64,000 nucleotides of DNA from NCBI GenBank assembly GCA_010405405.1, contig MU004233.1, positions 2,785,314 through 2,849,313 of the forward strand, in the 5' to 3' direction. How positions within the stretch are numbered: the first letter of the stretch is position 1; each line of letters begins with the position of its first letter. The notes beneath the pieces are model-generated. The model saw only the letters and a list, made by a program, of their open reading frames with translations, was not told the origin of the DNA and did no database searches. The stretch is from Microthyrium microscopicum (Eukaryota; Ascomycota; Dothideomycetes; Microthyriales; Microthyriaceae). Of this stretch, positions 35,601 through 48,405 are shown piece after piece. Both the position numbers and the translations under genes were made by a program.

Positions 35601-36516
35601 TCAGAGCAGTCTCGCAACCCAATCCCACCATTTCTCCGTCTCCAACTCGTCTCCCTCCACATTGCCCCCAATGACCTCCACCTCGACCCCAAACTCCTCC
35701 AGAACATCAAAGCGGAACTTTACGCCCAAATCCTCTCCCAATATATCCGTCTCCTCCTCTGCGCCATCCGTCGCCAGTCCCCGTGCCCTCGTCTCTCGTG
35801 TTCTCGCTATCTCACCCTCCAACACACCCTTCACCATGCTGACTGGTAACGCAGTAAACACATCCATCTTATTCGCCGCCACCAACAACTTCAGCGGCTT
35901 TTTCCGTGTGGCAGAAGTTTTCTGAAGTGCGAGGAGAATGTCGTGTAGATAAGAGGCTGAGTCGGATAGACCGCTGATGGACTCATCATCACGGCGTTCA
36001 GAGGAGAGATTCGCGGCGTCCACGACGAATATTATGCCAGACAGCGGACTCGTGCTGTTCTCCAGCGCAGTGAATGCATGGCGCCGTAGTTTTGCGTGCC
36101 CGGGGGTGTCGACTAGTAGAAGTGGTTGGAGCGCTTGTGCCTGCGGGTCATTCAGTGAGCGGTAGCGCGCTGAGGAGGAGCGGGTGCTTGGTGGGAGGAC
36201 GGCGAGGATTGTGGTGGGTTCGATGGAGGTGTGTGTTTGTGCTGTTGATGTTTGGCGCTCGAACTGTCCAGTGTTAGCGCATGAATAGGGGAAGGGATGG
36301 GGTGTATGAGTTTACGTTTGTGACGATGGCGGTTTTGCCGCTATTGCTGGGCCCGCAGACGAGGAAGCGTGGGATGGAGGAAGGAGATTTGGCGCGGTAA
36401 AAGAAGAAGTGAGTGAGTATGGGTAGGCAGATAAGTATTAGGGTGGTGATTATAATGGCGAATTTGGAAGGGCCAAAGGAGCGGGTCAGAAAGCTGTCTT
36501 CATCGTACCAAGCCAT
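35601..36516 (-). CDS. SRP102: Signal recognition particle receptor subunit beta
   Basis: SR-beta is an ER-membrane GTPase that anchors the SRP receptor alpha subunit during co-translational targeting. Exons 36516-36316 and 36263-35601 give 287 residues. The 52-bp intron (GTAAAC donor, GCTAAC branch, CAG acceptor) joins AIVTN to FERQTSTA. A single N-terminal membrane anchor (about residues 19-40, IIITTLILICLPILTHFFF) precedes the GTPase domain: G1 GPSNSGKT (55-62), G3 VDTPGH and G4 NKMD. This order, anchor then Arf/Ras-like G domain, is diagnostic. The G3 loop has His as in the yeast protein. A Glu/Thr-rich insertion lies between G4 and the end. Function is from the family; motifs and anchor are seen. 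Confidence 0.93.
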
Positions 36517-37791
36517 GACGGGCTAATCGAGGGGTTGGATAAGCGCGTTGAGTCGTCTACATTAAAGCAGGGAGGGTGTATGTTTGGATATTATCTCGAT
36601 AGAGAAAAGTAGAAGCGCAGAATTGATGTCCATGTGGAAGATGGGTTGATGAACATGGAACTTGCCGTTGGAGCTTTGACCATCCTGCACGCGATGCGCC
36701 AAGGCGCTAAATCTCGAAAACAGGCGCTCTCCTACATTTGGGATAGCGCCAGCCTTCCTGCGAGCGCCATGTTCCATCTCGCGTGTTGTTGCTGCTCGTT
36801 TGTATGCGACCTCCTACGAGTCCCATCGGCGTTGACATCTCGTAATTGAGCCGCCGTGGATCGATATGTGGCAGCATTGAGAACACCTGGCGTAGCTGCG
36901 CCGCACAGGAAACGTGAATCCTACGACCCTTTGAATTGTTAGCAATCAATCAATATGCACCAAAGCAGCATCAGCAGGCTCTTAAACATTTATAGTATTG
37001 ATATGATCATATCTAGGATAAGTCGGAAACCCTTTTGTATCTGGCAGTAACAAAACATGCCAACAAGATACAATAATCAATTCCTTCATCCTAGTCGCAC
37101 ATCAGCAGACGTTCCTTATACACCCTTGAACGCCGCCAATTTGTACATCTAGAATCCTATGTCGCCTAGTAGCGGCAAAGCCCCATATAAACAAACAAGT
37201 TCTCTCTGCAATTACCTGCGCCGCAATTTTCATATGCAAGCCTGCGAGGATGTCCAGAGTAGAACCTGAACTTGAAATTTGAAGGGGTTGGGGATATGAG
37301 AAGGATGTAACGGGGTGGAATAAAGAAATTAACAGGTCATATGGGGTGGTTAAATATGCTTCCAATGGGTCATGCCGCACCAAGAGAAGAGCTCGAACAG
37401 AAAGAAAAAAGAAGATGTATCCGTACACATTCGGCCGTGTTCCATTTGCTAGACCACGCAAAAGACCCGGCCGTGAAATGATTTTTTTGATTACCAGTCC
37501 ATGCCCTGGGAGAATTGCAAGCTGATTGTTAATCCAGCAGTGCAATGTGAAAAGAGAAAAGAGTCCAAACACATGCCTGCTCCATTGCAAGTAATAATGC
37601 AACCAGGACGAGAAGAAGAAAAATGCTATGCATCATTGATGTGATCCGTTTTGTCTTGAGTCGTTCGCCATTTCGCCGTAAACGTGATCGTTTCTGTGCC
37701 CAGGTCCCAGTCCAAGGGGAAAAAATTAAGATATGTTGATAAACCGTATAGAAGTCGAAGGTTCTTTTCCACAACCTCGAGGGTTGGGAGC
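36517..37791. other. Intergenic between SRP102 and the NDT80-family gene
   Basis: 1.3 kb containing the SRP102 promoter and the 3' region of the minus-strand transcription-factor gene. Frames such as 37102-37602 minus show no domain and probably lie in its long 3' untranslated region. Confidence 0.45.
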
Positions 37792-40700
37792 TTACATGCT
37801 AGGCTCGGCCTGCACGTAAGAGTAAATTCCGCGGCTGGTGTTATGAGCCATGTCATTTACTGAACGGCCCGTGAGCATTGGAAGCGTATGACCAGAGCCA
37901 TCCTCATCAGCTCGAGAGACAGAGTGCTCCATTTTCACAGGGACTGAGCTGAGTGGTGGTGCAAGACCTGCTTGATGAAGTGCCCCAGGATAGTAAGAGT
38001 ATGCTGGTTTAGGTTCATCGTCCACGCCTGGGAGAAAATTTCCACCATGTGAGGTGCTGGTGTGGTATGATCTCATGGAGTCCATTTCGGTATGAGGATG
38101 CATGAGATGCTGCGGACCTGGAAGCGGACCCGGAAGGGTATCGGGATGGCAGTTGAGGGAATAGTTGTTGGCTCCGTTGGGACTCATTCCATATCGTGAT
38201 AATGATGAGGCTCCATAACCTGCTTGACCACCCAGATGTGACATGGAAGTCCAACCTGGCATATTGTGTCGACCTCCTATGTTGCCGCCAGCACCTCCAC
38301 CTCTGCCCATACTGTTGGGCCCTTCGTTGGAATAGTGACTTGGGCTGCGACCTCGAACAACAACCTGGCTGCTTGCGCGTTTGGCAATCTTGACCCACTT
38401 TGGAGCTTGTTCGGAACTCGTCCGGACATCAGCAAACAGTTCAACAATAAGATGGTAGTACTGTTGCTGGGCGCGTCTTTTGCCGTTATTGGCAGTCGCG
38501 CTCTTGAACTGAATCCGCTCGAAAGTGTGTGTATTGGCCGAAGGGGAAGCCGCTGTGACCCCATTCACAGCTTGATCAGCTGTCGATTGAGACTCGGGGG
38601 CCATTTGGAGCGGTAAATGCACCACCGGTTGTGGTGAAGCTCGAGGATGTCCACTTGTAAGGTAATTATAGTGTGGGTCGGAGCCTGGATTGGTATTATG
38701 CCCTCGGTTAGGGGGCGTAGGACTTATCCTGGTGACCTGAATTGCGCATTGGGGACCCTTGTCCCGTTTGGGCGTATGCTGAACAAGATCGACCGTCTTT
38801 CCAGCTGCACCATCAACTGCCGCGCTCAAGCTCATTGCCATAGCTTGCACACGTTGCGGTTGCTGCCCTTGCTCATAAACGTAGATGCTCCTTCCGCTTG
38901 GAAAAGGCTCCAAAGTAAATGAGCAGTTGACTGAGAAATAGTTGCGTCTATAGCAAGTCCAGCACTCATCTCCGCTGATGAAGAACCCCTTTTCAATCTT
39001 GGCGTGGATGGTGGGCCTCACGGTCGTCGCGCCATCATCTAGCCGAATTTCGAGCAGCGTCTCTTGTTCCTGGAAAGGAGGGGTCTGTGATGGTTCTCTA
39101 GGCACATTGGAATAGGCTTGGTTGCTGTACATGGTGTTGTTGGAGTTATACGGTGCAGTGGCATGCGGTGAGAGCATAGTTCTAGGTGTCTCAGGGAGGG
39201 AAGGCGTGTAGGAAGATCTCGATATATCCGAATGGGATCTAGGGCCCAGGTGACGCATTAAACCTGGTGTTGATGTGGTGTAGTGATCCCGAACGGTAGA
39301 TCCTGAAGTCGGACTGACAGGATTGCTACCCATAGCCCGTCCTCTACTTCCAGATGTCATACCAATTGTTGAAGGATCCGTCCTAAATGATGGTCAGCCA
39401 ATCTCATCGTGAGCACAAAGCACTGCATCGGGTGCACCCGCAGGATATATGCAGATGTGGATCCCATCAGGAAATTGTCAAAGATTGTCTGGACTTACAG
39501 CGAGAGCCGCGGTGGTCGAACATGAGATATGCCGTTCACAGGAGCCGATGGATTGGAACCGTAGCCGTATGTCGAGCTACCAAACACCTGCGATGCTCCT
39601 GGGAAAGGACCACCAAGGCTTAGCGATGGGTGTGTTTGTGAGTACAAGCTCGCGGTTCCTGGATAGGAGGAATAGGTGACGGAGCTAGCGTTTGACGATG
39701 GCGAGGTTGCAATCGAACCTGAAGCAGAATCTGAATATGCAGAGGGGGTGGCCGTGTAGCTGCTAAACAGTAAGTGTCAGTATGTATTGCCTAGAAATAT
39801 CAGGCTGAAGGCTTAACGGCAAAAGGCGATGCGAGGGGTGGTGGGCGCTCTAGCTACACAGTGTAACATGCTACCCGAGTCGTACAAGAACTTCGTCGCC
39901 GCATCTCTGTGCAGGACCAGCTCTGCACTCTGGCCGTCGTGTGATCGCAGGCCAAACTCTGGCTAGTCCAGAGCCTTGGGGCATGTACAACCTGATGGAG
40001 ATAAACCATCAGGCACTTCTGCACGCTAGGCCTGCCCTGTTTGACCGGAGCAATTTTCAGGGCCGGGCGACGGACAGAAAAGCTGGTGAGCATTTCAATG
40101 GTCGAAATGAAGAGGCTAAATTGGCAGAGGGCGACAGGGCGGAATCCGACAAGATGGGAAAAAGCAAACTTACCTTTCGTGAGAAGATCGAGGTGGCATA
40201 CAAGGAACTCCGCTTCCAAGTGTCAGACCAAAATGGTTGGAAGTTTGTCCCAAGTTCTCACGGCCTGAATATGGACTGTGTTGACCATGAGAACCGACGG
40301 GATCGATGCATTCCTGATCAGAGGATGGGATGGCAAACTCGGATCCCAGGTTTCCTGGTAGGCCTGCTGTTGGCTCAAAGTTAGCAAACGTTAAAGACGA
40401 GTTGAACGTCTATTAAATATTGAAATAGCGAATATAGTTGGTTAGGAAGCAGCTAAGAAAATAGAATGATGTAGGGAGGTTGGCAAGGAGAAGGTGTTGA
40501 TGGTGGAGAGTTGCAGATGGAATGCTTCGCGCAAGCCTTGTCTGGTTACACAAACCAGCGCAGGGTCGGGAAAAGTTGCACGCACAAGAGACAAAAAAGA
40601 TGAAAACCGCACGAAATCCAGCAATAAATACCTACGGCGCGGAACAGAAACCAAATTGGGGGTCAGTGACTGAGAGGCCGCATTTACGGCCGCGTAAGGA

Positions 40701-40955
40701 TTGAAATGCTTGAAATGCAACTTGGCCCACCAAAGAAAGGATTTTTGGCCAAGACAGCAAAGAAAAGAAGATTCAAGACCCCTCAGCAAATAAAAGTGAT
40801 GGAAAAAGACAATTCATAGAAAGGCAGCATAGCCTAATGGACAACAGTAGTGAAGGTCGACGATAATGTAAGTAACAGATGCAGCAAGGGGGCAAAAAAA
40901 TGAAAGAACAAGATCGGGCAGAGGGAGGAAAAGTAGTCTACTTACGAGGATCCAT
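37792..40955 (-). CDS. vib-1: NDT80/PhoG-type transcription factor, VIB-1/XprG-like
   Basis: p53-like NDT80 factors of filamentous fungi (VIB-1 in Neurospora, XprG in Aspergillus) control extracellular proteases, carbon sensing and heterokaryon-incompatibility cell death. Four exons, 40955-40946, 40366-40174, 39762-39499 and 39382-37792, give 685 residues. The DNA-binding domain spans about residues 260-500 (LLEIRLDDGATTVRPTIHAK, GFFISGDECWTCYRRNYFSV, then YYHLIVELFADV and KWVKIAKRASSQVVVRGRSP). The flanks are Ser/Pro/Tyr-rich and disordered. The first exon is only 10 nt (ATGGATCCTC) and is followed by a 579-bp intron; it is chosen for its perfect GTAAGT donor and because it fits the phase of exon 2. 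Exons 2 and 3 each start at tandem AG acceptors. The stop overlaps a possible donor (ATG|TAAGC), so a further short exon is possible. Family is secure, orthology likely. Confidence 0.87.
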
Positions 40956-43900
40956 AGTGGGATTGGCAGTTATATGATAGGTGCTTGCCTGGTGATTATT
41001 ATGCGCGTAATTGAGAGAGCCGTTGCTCTGGGACTGTTGAGAGGGGGCGCTGGGTTGGGGAGGGGGAGACAACTTGAGAGAAAAAGCAAGGGCAGCAGCA
41101 ATAATGACCAAAAGCTGCAGAGTAAAGTAGTGGGATAGTATCGCAAACAGAATCGGAGGAATTGGGGGCAGTGGGATTTGTTGTGATTACAGAAGTTTAG
41201 AGTGGTTGAGAGTTGTCGAGGTTGTCCAGAATCTAGACGGGGATTAGCAACGTCAACAAGGCAGAGGTATCTAGGTAGTAGTAGTAGTAATAATAATAAA
41301 GTACAGAGCAATGTGAGAATTGCGCAAAGGTCGCGAGAAAAAAGGGTTGATTTGTTTGATGAACAAGTGCGACTTACATATAGACGGGGACGATATGGTG
41401 TATAACAGTTGGTTCAAAGTCGTCGATATACCGCAACACGATATTTCCTATGCGATAGATGTGTGGTCGCAGTCCAAGGGATCAAGAGGCTGATGTGGAG
41501 CCTCTTCCAGAAGGTCAATTGCTCAGAGCTTGAGAAGAGCACAGTTCTGGGGGAAGGCTGTGGGTTTACGGTTGCACTGTCCTCCAACTGGTCAACTTCA
41601 GCCTTCTTTCCTGCAATTGGTTCTTTTTCGGCCAATGGCTTTGCAAACTCGTTTGGTGGTAAAAGAGTTCCCAAGACTTGGCCTTTTTACTGATGCTTGA
41701 TACTGTACGAATTGATCCTTCAAGTCTAGATTGTCCCTGTTTTCCCCGTTAGCTTGCAGCTGTCTGTGGCCGTCAATTGGCTGTTACCTGAAAGGATTTG
41801 ACTACGATATCTTTTGAAGATATCGAGTTGTTTGAAGGTAAGCTGGACTATATGCTTTCTGTTCAAGCCTCGCACCACTGCTTTCGCCTTCAGCACTAGC
41901 TCTCTTCGCTGGCTTCCTGCCGGCTTCCTCAAGCGGTGTGTTTTCAATCTGTCGCGCTCCCAAAGCCTTTTCTTTGGCAGGCCAGATATTTTGGACAAAG
42001 TCAATTGCCGCAAAAGGGTGTCTAGTTCGACCCTGTATCGACCAGGGTGGTATATGCAGGCGTCTGCGAGTGACAAGAGAGGCGTGCAGCCACAGAACTG
42101 GCGACGTCAATTCTGACTTGTCGAAAGCGGTCCAAATCCAGGACAAGAGCGATCTGATTGCGCGAGCCTGTCGGTTTTGCTTTTTCGATCCTAGAGGCTG
42201 CTGCAAATCGTAATGGCTGGCCTTGCAAGTCGTAAACCTGGGAAAAGAGTAGCGGAATCGCCAAATTCGTAATTTCAACGGTGGTTAAATGTCAACCGTC
42301 AACGCCCTCCTCGCTGGACCTGACAGACTTTCTGATTTTGTGATTTTTGAGGGGTCCACTGTCCTTCGCCGAGTCAATATGTCGCACAAAAGTGTCCAAG
42401 CACTCGCTTTCTTGTGATTCGTCCAATGAGTCTCAATTCAATCGTTCTCCTGACCAAGGGCCTGACAAAGAAAATTCCAAAACGAGTCCAAGTTGAAAGT
42501 TGATCTACCTCGAATCGAATGAGACAAAATATACCAAACTCTGCTGGACTGCCAGAATCTGGACTGGGGGCAAGACAAAGTATAGTAGAAGAAATGATGC
42601 AGAGTTGTTGCAAGAGTTGAACACTGAACAGAATATCCAGCAGGAAATTGCCAGTACATGTACCAGTGCTCAGCTGTCAGCAAACATAACTTTCAGCATC
42701 TCTCCAAGGCTGTCAAAGGTCGAGGCAAGTTCCGCCCGAACTAAACTCGCCTTCAAATTCCCAGAATCTGGGTTAGAAGCTCGGATCAGTCGAGCTAATT
42801 CCTTTCAACAGATCCAGGACACTGTTCTACTGCCCACTATCCACTGTCCGCACCACCACCTCACCTGAATCCCCGTAAGTTCTAGCAGGACCCCAGTCTT
42901 TACCAAGCACATAATAACTTCATCTTCCCTCTATCGTCCAAAAGCATTTGGCTTTAACCTCATCTGTTAGCTTCCCATCACAGCCTCGGAACTATCATTC
43001 TATGCCACCTTGATAATGGTCGGTCCCAAACTTGGCAAATTCCATGGTCGTATTCTCATGACCGTCGCAGTCCCTCAACTGCGCAACGGCTTCATGGATG
43101 ACGTTGGCAGACTGCACATCTGATGGCTACAGTTCCAATCAGACCTAGTTGTGAGCCAGGTACGCCATGTTGCGTTCCATCGCTCTCACTGTGGGGCTGT
43201 CACGCCTCTCCAAGGCCCCAGCTGCACTTCGGCCAAGATATGTTTGAGAATATGTTGGAAGCTTCTCAGAACATTTTAGAACACATCAATTCTAGCAGGG
43301 CTGACAAGCCATGCCACGCCTTGTACCCACTCATGGTTGTTATTGTCGCATGCACCGTTCTAGCACTCTCCTTGCTTCGGGGAGGCGGGTAATGTCAAGT
43401 CTCCTTGAGACGGAAGAACATGTACGGTGCCGGCCTCATGCTGCTCACTGTGTGAGGTTCGAGCATTACCAATCGATGGGTGGGATTGCCCAGCCCCTAA
43501 ATCGGCAGAGCGTATGCGATTTTCCCCATCGAGTGCAATGTCTTCCATCAAGACCTTTCGCCCTCGGTCGCCGAACTGTTCATTCTGAAGCAATCAACTG
43601 GTCCTCGAATTCGGTCCCGGTCATCATTCTGTGCCGAACGCTATGTGGACATTGCATGGATTGGTGGTGTCAAGCTGGGGCCCGTTACGACGGGGGTTAG
43701 ATGTTTGGAAGCAAGATTACTTGTTTTGTTGATCACCATACCAGCCCAGTCTCGAGTTCATGGATGGTAGGGATAGACACACTGGCGGCTCTGCAAGTTC
43801 CCACCGCCATTCCGATTTCAGATTTGGAACAACTGCTCTACCCCTCAGCACCAAAGATAGACCCCACATGTGCAAACATCAAGCAGAAATAGCGACTCGG

Positions 43901-46900
43901 CTCTCAGCCTTGTTCGTATTTGATTTGCACGACGTCCTATATCTTAGTCAGTCGGCAAGGAAGTCTACTAACCCAGGACTATCCTAAAGACCAAAGCAAG
44001 GCTTTCTAAAGATACTGACGCATCATGTCCAGACAAGAGGCCAACATTGATCGTATTGCCCACAGTGTGCTAACTTAGCAATAGCTACTAAGGCCTAAAT
44101 CGACGGACGAGCAAGCGCATGGACGATCAAGATGGATGCCATCTCTTACCTCAGCGACCCAACAGCTTGGAACCATTAGTGAAGATTTTTGGGGGCAGTG
44201 GAAAAAGGCTGAAGCATTTGATAGGTGTAGTTGCGATGTTGCAGTGCTGTTGTGCTTCCAGGGCGTCCGTGTCAACCGTTAAAAGCTAAGGAAGCTATGC
44301 CCAGCTAGGTTAAGCGGATCAGGGGATTTAGCGGACGAGCTTGCATAGTCTCATGGAAGGGGACCAACAACTAGTGGCAAAGATGAATGGTCCAAAACAT
44401 GGGCTTTCACGTTGGTGATACAGCACAAAGAGCGCATCCTAGAGCTCATGTTGTTGTTTGAGCTGCGCCGAGGGCGGCCACCAAATCCGGTGGTTGAGGT
44501 CGAGTTGCATGGAATCGCCCGATAGTGGTTACACGACACCAGCAATCCAGAAGTCTGGCTGTATTTGCTACCGCGGCCTGCCTGTCGACTGGCCATGGCT
44601 CTCGAGTTGATGCCGGTACCGCACGGGATGGTGTCCGTGGTTGCTACTCTCACGGCTTGGAGCAGCTAGATGGCGCCAGTTGAGGACTGATCAGGTTGCT
44701 CTAGGACTCGAAAGGTCGACTCCGACAGGATGGTTTGTACAGAAGGATAACAATGAATGAAAAACAGCAAAGAGAAAAAGACAAGCGAGGTTGGGAGTGG
44801 ACCAGACATCGATGTCGTCCTTGCACAAATAGTAGTGGCTCAGAGAGTCACTTTGATTGGCCACTAAGGGCCAGTTCTACGCCATGATCCATCCAACTAC
44901 CGTACCGTACCTCTCCACCATCTGATCTGATCGCTACTTCCAGTCCTTCCCACTACTGATTCTGTTCAGGCCACGCAGGCTTGCTCTCACTGCATGATAC
45001 ATACATCTCGCCATCTCGTTACTGCTTGGCTGCCATGTGGGCCGTAGATCAAGAGGCCACGGTCGACAGTAGCATGGGCAAGGGATCCCGCTGCTGCTTG
45101 AGTACCTGCATTGTTCTCAGCTGCACATTGATCACCCACGTTCATTCAACGCTCTGATTGACCGATCGTCCCGTCTCTATCTATTTGCTATGTTCTACCC
45201 CGTCGGTCTTTCGACTCGCCGCGTCCACGTATTTCGGGTGGGTAGACGCTCTGAGACAGCGAGGCTGCCTGTAAGCACCCGATCGGAGAATATTCTGCGA
45301 CTTTCGTTGACCCACTCTCCTCTGTCTATGCTGAACCCCTATGCAGGTTTCCGATGGACAATGATGCGATCTTGCAGCGCCGAGTTCGGCTGGATGATCT
45401 GGATGTTTTGATTGCTTTGATGATGGAGTAATCGGGTTTCTGGAAAGCGCTTTCTACCAAACAAAAAGCAAACATCGAGTCTCCCGGTTTCACTGCATTC
45501 GCAACGGCGATTCGAGTCGCCGAACTGCAGACATATTTTGACTTTGTCGGTCCGGACCGTTTTGTTTACTTTTTATCCGTCGTAATGCACAGTTGCATTG
45601 ACCATTTTTTTCTCCTATCGACATTGATGCCATCCGCTCTGTCCTTGATCCAGTGCTTGGAACTTTCATAGAGTACGTGTCTATCCTGACATGTTTTCGA
45701 ATACGATGGGAAATATGGCATTTCTTCTTTAGCAGCGTCGATGAATACCATCGTCGTCTGTGGGCGGGTGCTTATTTGGTTTACCACTACGTTGGCGCCA
45801 CATCATGCTAGTCCATACTACCTTTCTAGAATACTTGTCATTGGCTGCCTGAGAAGAATATGTGGGTTGAAGATTTATCTTGTATCTTTACTACATATTG
45901 TTCCAACCACACCTCTCATCCCAAACTGATTTTCGACTGTCATTAATGATCATTAAACTTTATTGATGAAAAAGCAACCCTGGGTATCTTGGTACATCAA
46001 ACTTATCACGGAAGCACGGCAGCATAAGGCGCTGTGTAAGTATTCATTCTAGTTTCACAATGTAGAGCTACAAGTTCAGCCTTCTGCCAGTACCGTGGGC
46101 ATTCATACCATCAAGTCGGTATACTTGTCACAGGCGCAAAACGCTGATTTGATGCAAATTTCTCATTAAACCACATCATGCAACAGTTGACTGGCTGGGT
46201 CAAGTTCTTTGTTACATCAACTCGATCAGGAGAGGCTTCATGGGTGTGCTCAAAAAGCAAAATGGGCGGATTCTCATCACCCCAATTATTTAGCTCGAGC
46301 GTTGAATGTAACGTTTCTCTCCCGTGTGATATCCGGCCCTTTCGGCAGTATAGCACGTGGAATATATCGTTCTTTGGGGCCGAAAATTATAGCTCCACCT
46401 GCATACCAAATTTCGAACGTCTAGATCGCCCAATATGTAGCTGGAAATTCTGGAATAATAAAGTTTCTGGTAGTCTTCTCTGACGTTCGCATTAGCGTTC
46501 CATGCGGCATATATGCTGCCTATGCGAAGCTCATCAACACCTCTTCGATCACGATGTCGAAATACTACAGTGACATTCCAACCTTGACATCTACGACCAA
46601 AAAGTTTAAACCAAGGAGGTTCACAAACAAGCATTGCTAACTTAATCAAGCAAACTATCCAAAACTAGCCGGCACTAGAGACACAGTGTTTCTTAATATG
46701 GATATTATAGATCATACCCCTTTCGTCCTCCTGCCATCAGCAATCAGTCCCTGAAGATATGTTGTAGAGAACCATCACATCCAGAACAATCTGATCCATC
46801 GGTTACGCCGCATTCAACAGTGTCTTACTGCCAACCGCTGACACCACGTTTCAACCTCTTGAAGGATGAAGAGATCGAGCCCAGCCGGCCGGTTGAACGG

Positions 46901-48405
46901 CGACCAAGCTTAGACCTTGTGTTCTTATTGTTTGTCCAGACAAGCATTTTCAGAGCTACTGACTGGTCCCCAGATTATCGGGACGGATCGTCAGGCGAGA
47001 AGTTGGCACCAGAACGTATAGTACAGGTGTGCAACGCCCTGCCAGCTTCGGACAGTTTTCTCTTACTCTAAGCCCCTTTCGTCAGGCTATTTGCCAACTT
47101 GGCCTTTCTGGAGTTAGTTGAAGACCTTTTGCTCTTATCATGGCCCAGCTCTGTGCTATTGACCATGGATTTCTTAGAGTTCTAGACCTTGAAGTATTGC
47201 TCATTTTAAACATGGCCCTCCATGTTCAGGCTCCACCGGCCGTAAACGCCCGTCTGAACGCCCGTCTCGTGAATTGTAACATCATCCGATCTTCAACTCT
47301 CCTTGTGGTACATTACAATATGCCGGTTGAGTCCGACAATCAAACGGGCCCCAGCCTCCTTCTCCATGGGCAGAGATAGGCATCTCGTAATTATGCTGGG
47401 TTTCTGTATGTATGATCCCGCACAATTTCATTGCGTGAAAAGGCGTAAGATGCATTTCATCATGCAGATGGTCGGCGAGCTATTTTCCTGAATGAGTATT
47501 ATTCAAGTTCTTCCATGGCGGCGAGTTTGTGCAAGACTGCATATCTGCAATTATCCGGTGATTACAACGATTGCGTAGTCCTACTGTCTGACAAACAGCT
47601 GTGATCACAAACTCGTCGCCTTGTTTTGTGGATTGTGTGCGGAGAGCAGAAAATGATCTTCAGTTGGCAGAACTGCACGTCCGTGGGCTAATGGGAGTAA
47701 TGATGTAGTTATTAACACTATTGCTCAGGATCGAAGGGACTAGAGGATCTCCCATAGTCAAAGGGGAAAAATTCAGAGCCTGAGAGCCTTTATTGTCTTG
47801 TTGGTGAGCGCTATAGGTACGTGACGCCATAAGGCTGAGCGTAAGGCTGAGCACCGAATGCTGCACACCTGTCTCAAGATACTAGGATACTGCAAGTCAG
47901 AATAAGTCTGTAGCTTCTGAAAACCCAAATAAAAAGACTCCAAGTAATTAAATTCCCATATGCTGTTATTGTAAACATGTGTTTGCAAGATCAATGACTG
48001 GAAACGTATGAAAAACATAACTGGCGTACTGCCATTGGCTTCACTGGCTCACATTTGCTGTGCTCCGTGATCAACTTCTTTGATCCCATCAAATACGTAG
48101 ATATCAGGACTATTCATTGGATACGATGGACGAATAAGGGTGCTCTCATTATACACGGTGGTGGTCACTACCGTGGCAGATAGGAGGGCCCCATTTGTTG
48201 TCTGTTCATTGATTGTCGATAACGTCGATTCAATCTACCGAGATTTCTGCGGAATCAATAGTTTTAGGGAGTAATTTTGACATGTCGAGTCCCTTAGCGA
48301 AAAGAATTGTTACAGATATAAGCACTGCCTGGCCGTACTTAGTGCTATGGCACTCAATTAGCCTTGTGCTAACATGAGGCACATGAGTGCAGTACCATTG
48401 TTTGA
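40956..48405. other. Long region without recognisable genes, upstream of the NDT80-family gene
   Basis: 7.4 kb of GC-normal DNA. The part next to the gene (40,956-41,400) is rich in C/T on the coding strand, as in long fungal leaders. Beyond it I find only short, overlapping frames without domains (for example 43311-43700 plus, 46290-46649 minus). It may include a large regulatory region or non-coding transcripts; unrecognised small genes cannot be excluded. Confidence 0.4.
41275..41299. repeat. Trinucleotide microsatellite (GTA)n-(ATA)n
   Basis: A short run of GTA repeats passing into TAA repeats, in the probable 5' leader or promoter of the NDT80-family gene. Confidence 0.85.

Noticed and set aside
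37102-37602. 166-codon minus-strand frame next to the NDT80-family gene
   Set aside because: No recognisable domain, overlaps another frame, and lies where the 3' untranslated region is expected.
40970-41311. 113-codon Leu/Pro-rich minus-strand frame just upstream of the NDT80-family start
   Set aside because: Low-complexity translation of a C/T-rich leader with a TTA/CTA microsatellite; could at most be an upstream ORF.
46290-46649. 119-codon minus-strand frame with a protein-like look
   Set aside because: No family recognised, no partner exon found, and antisense frames are equally open.
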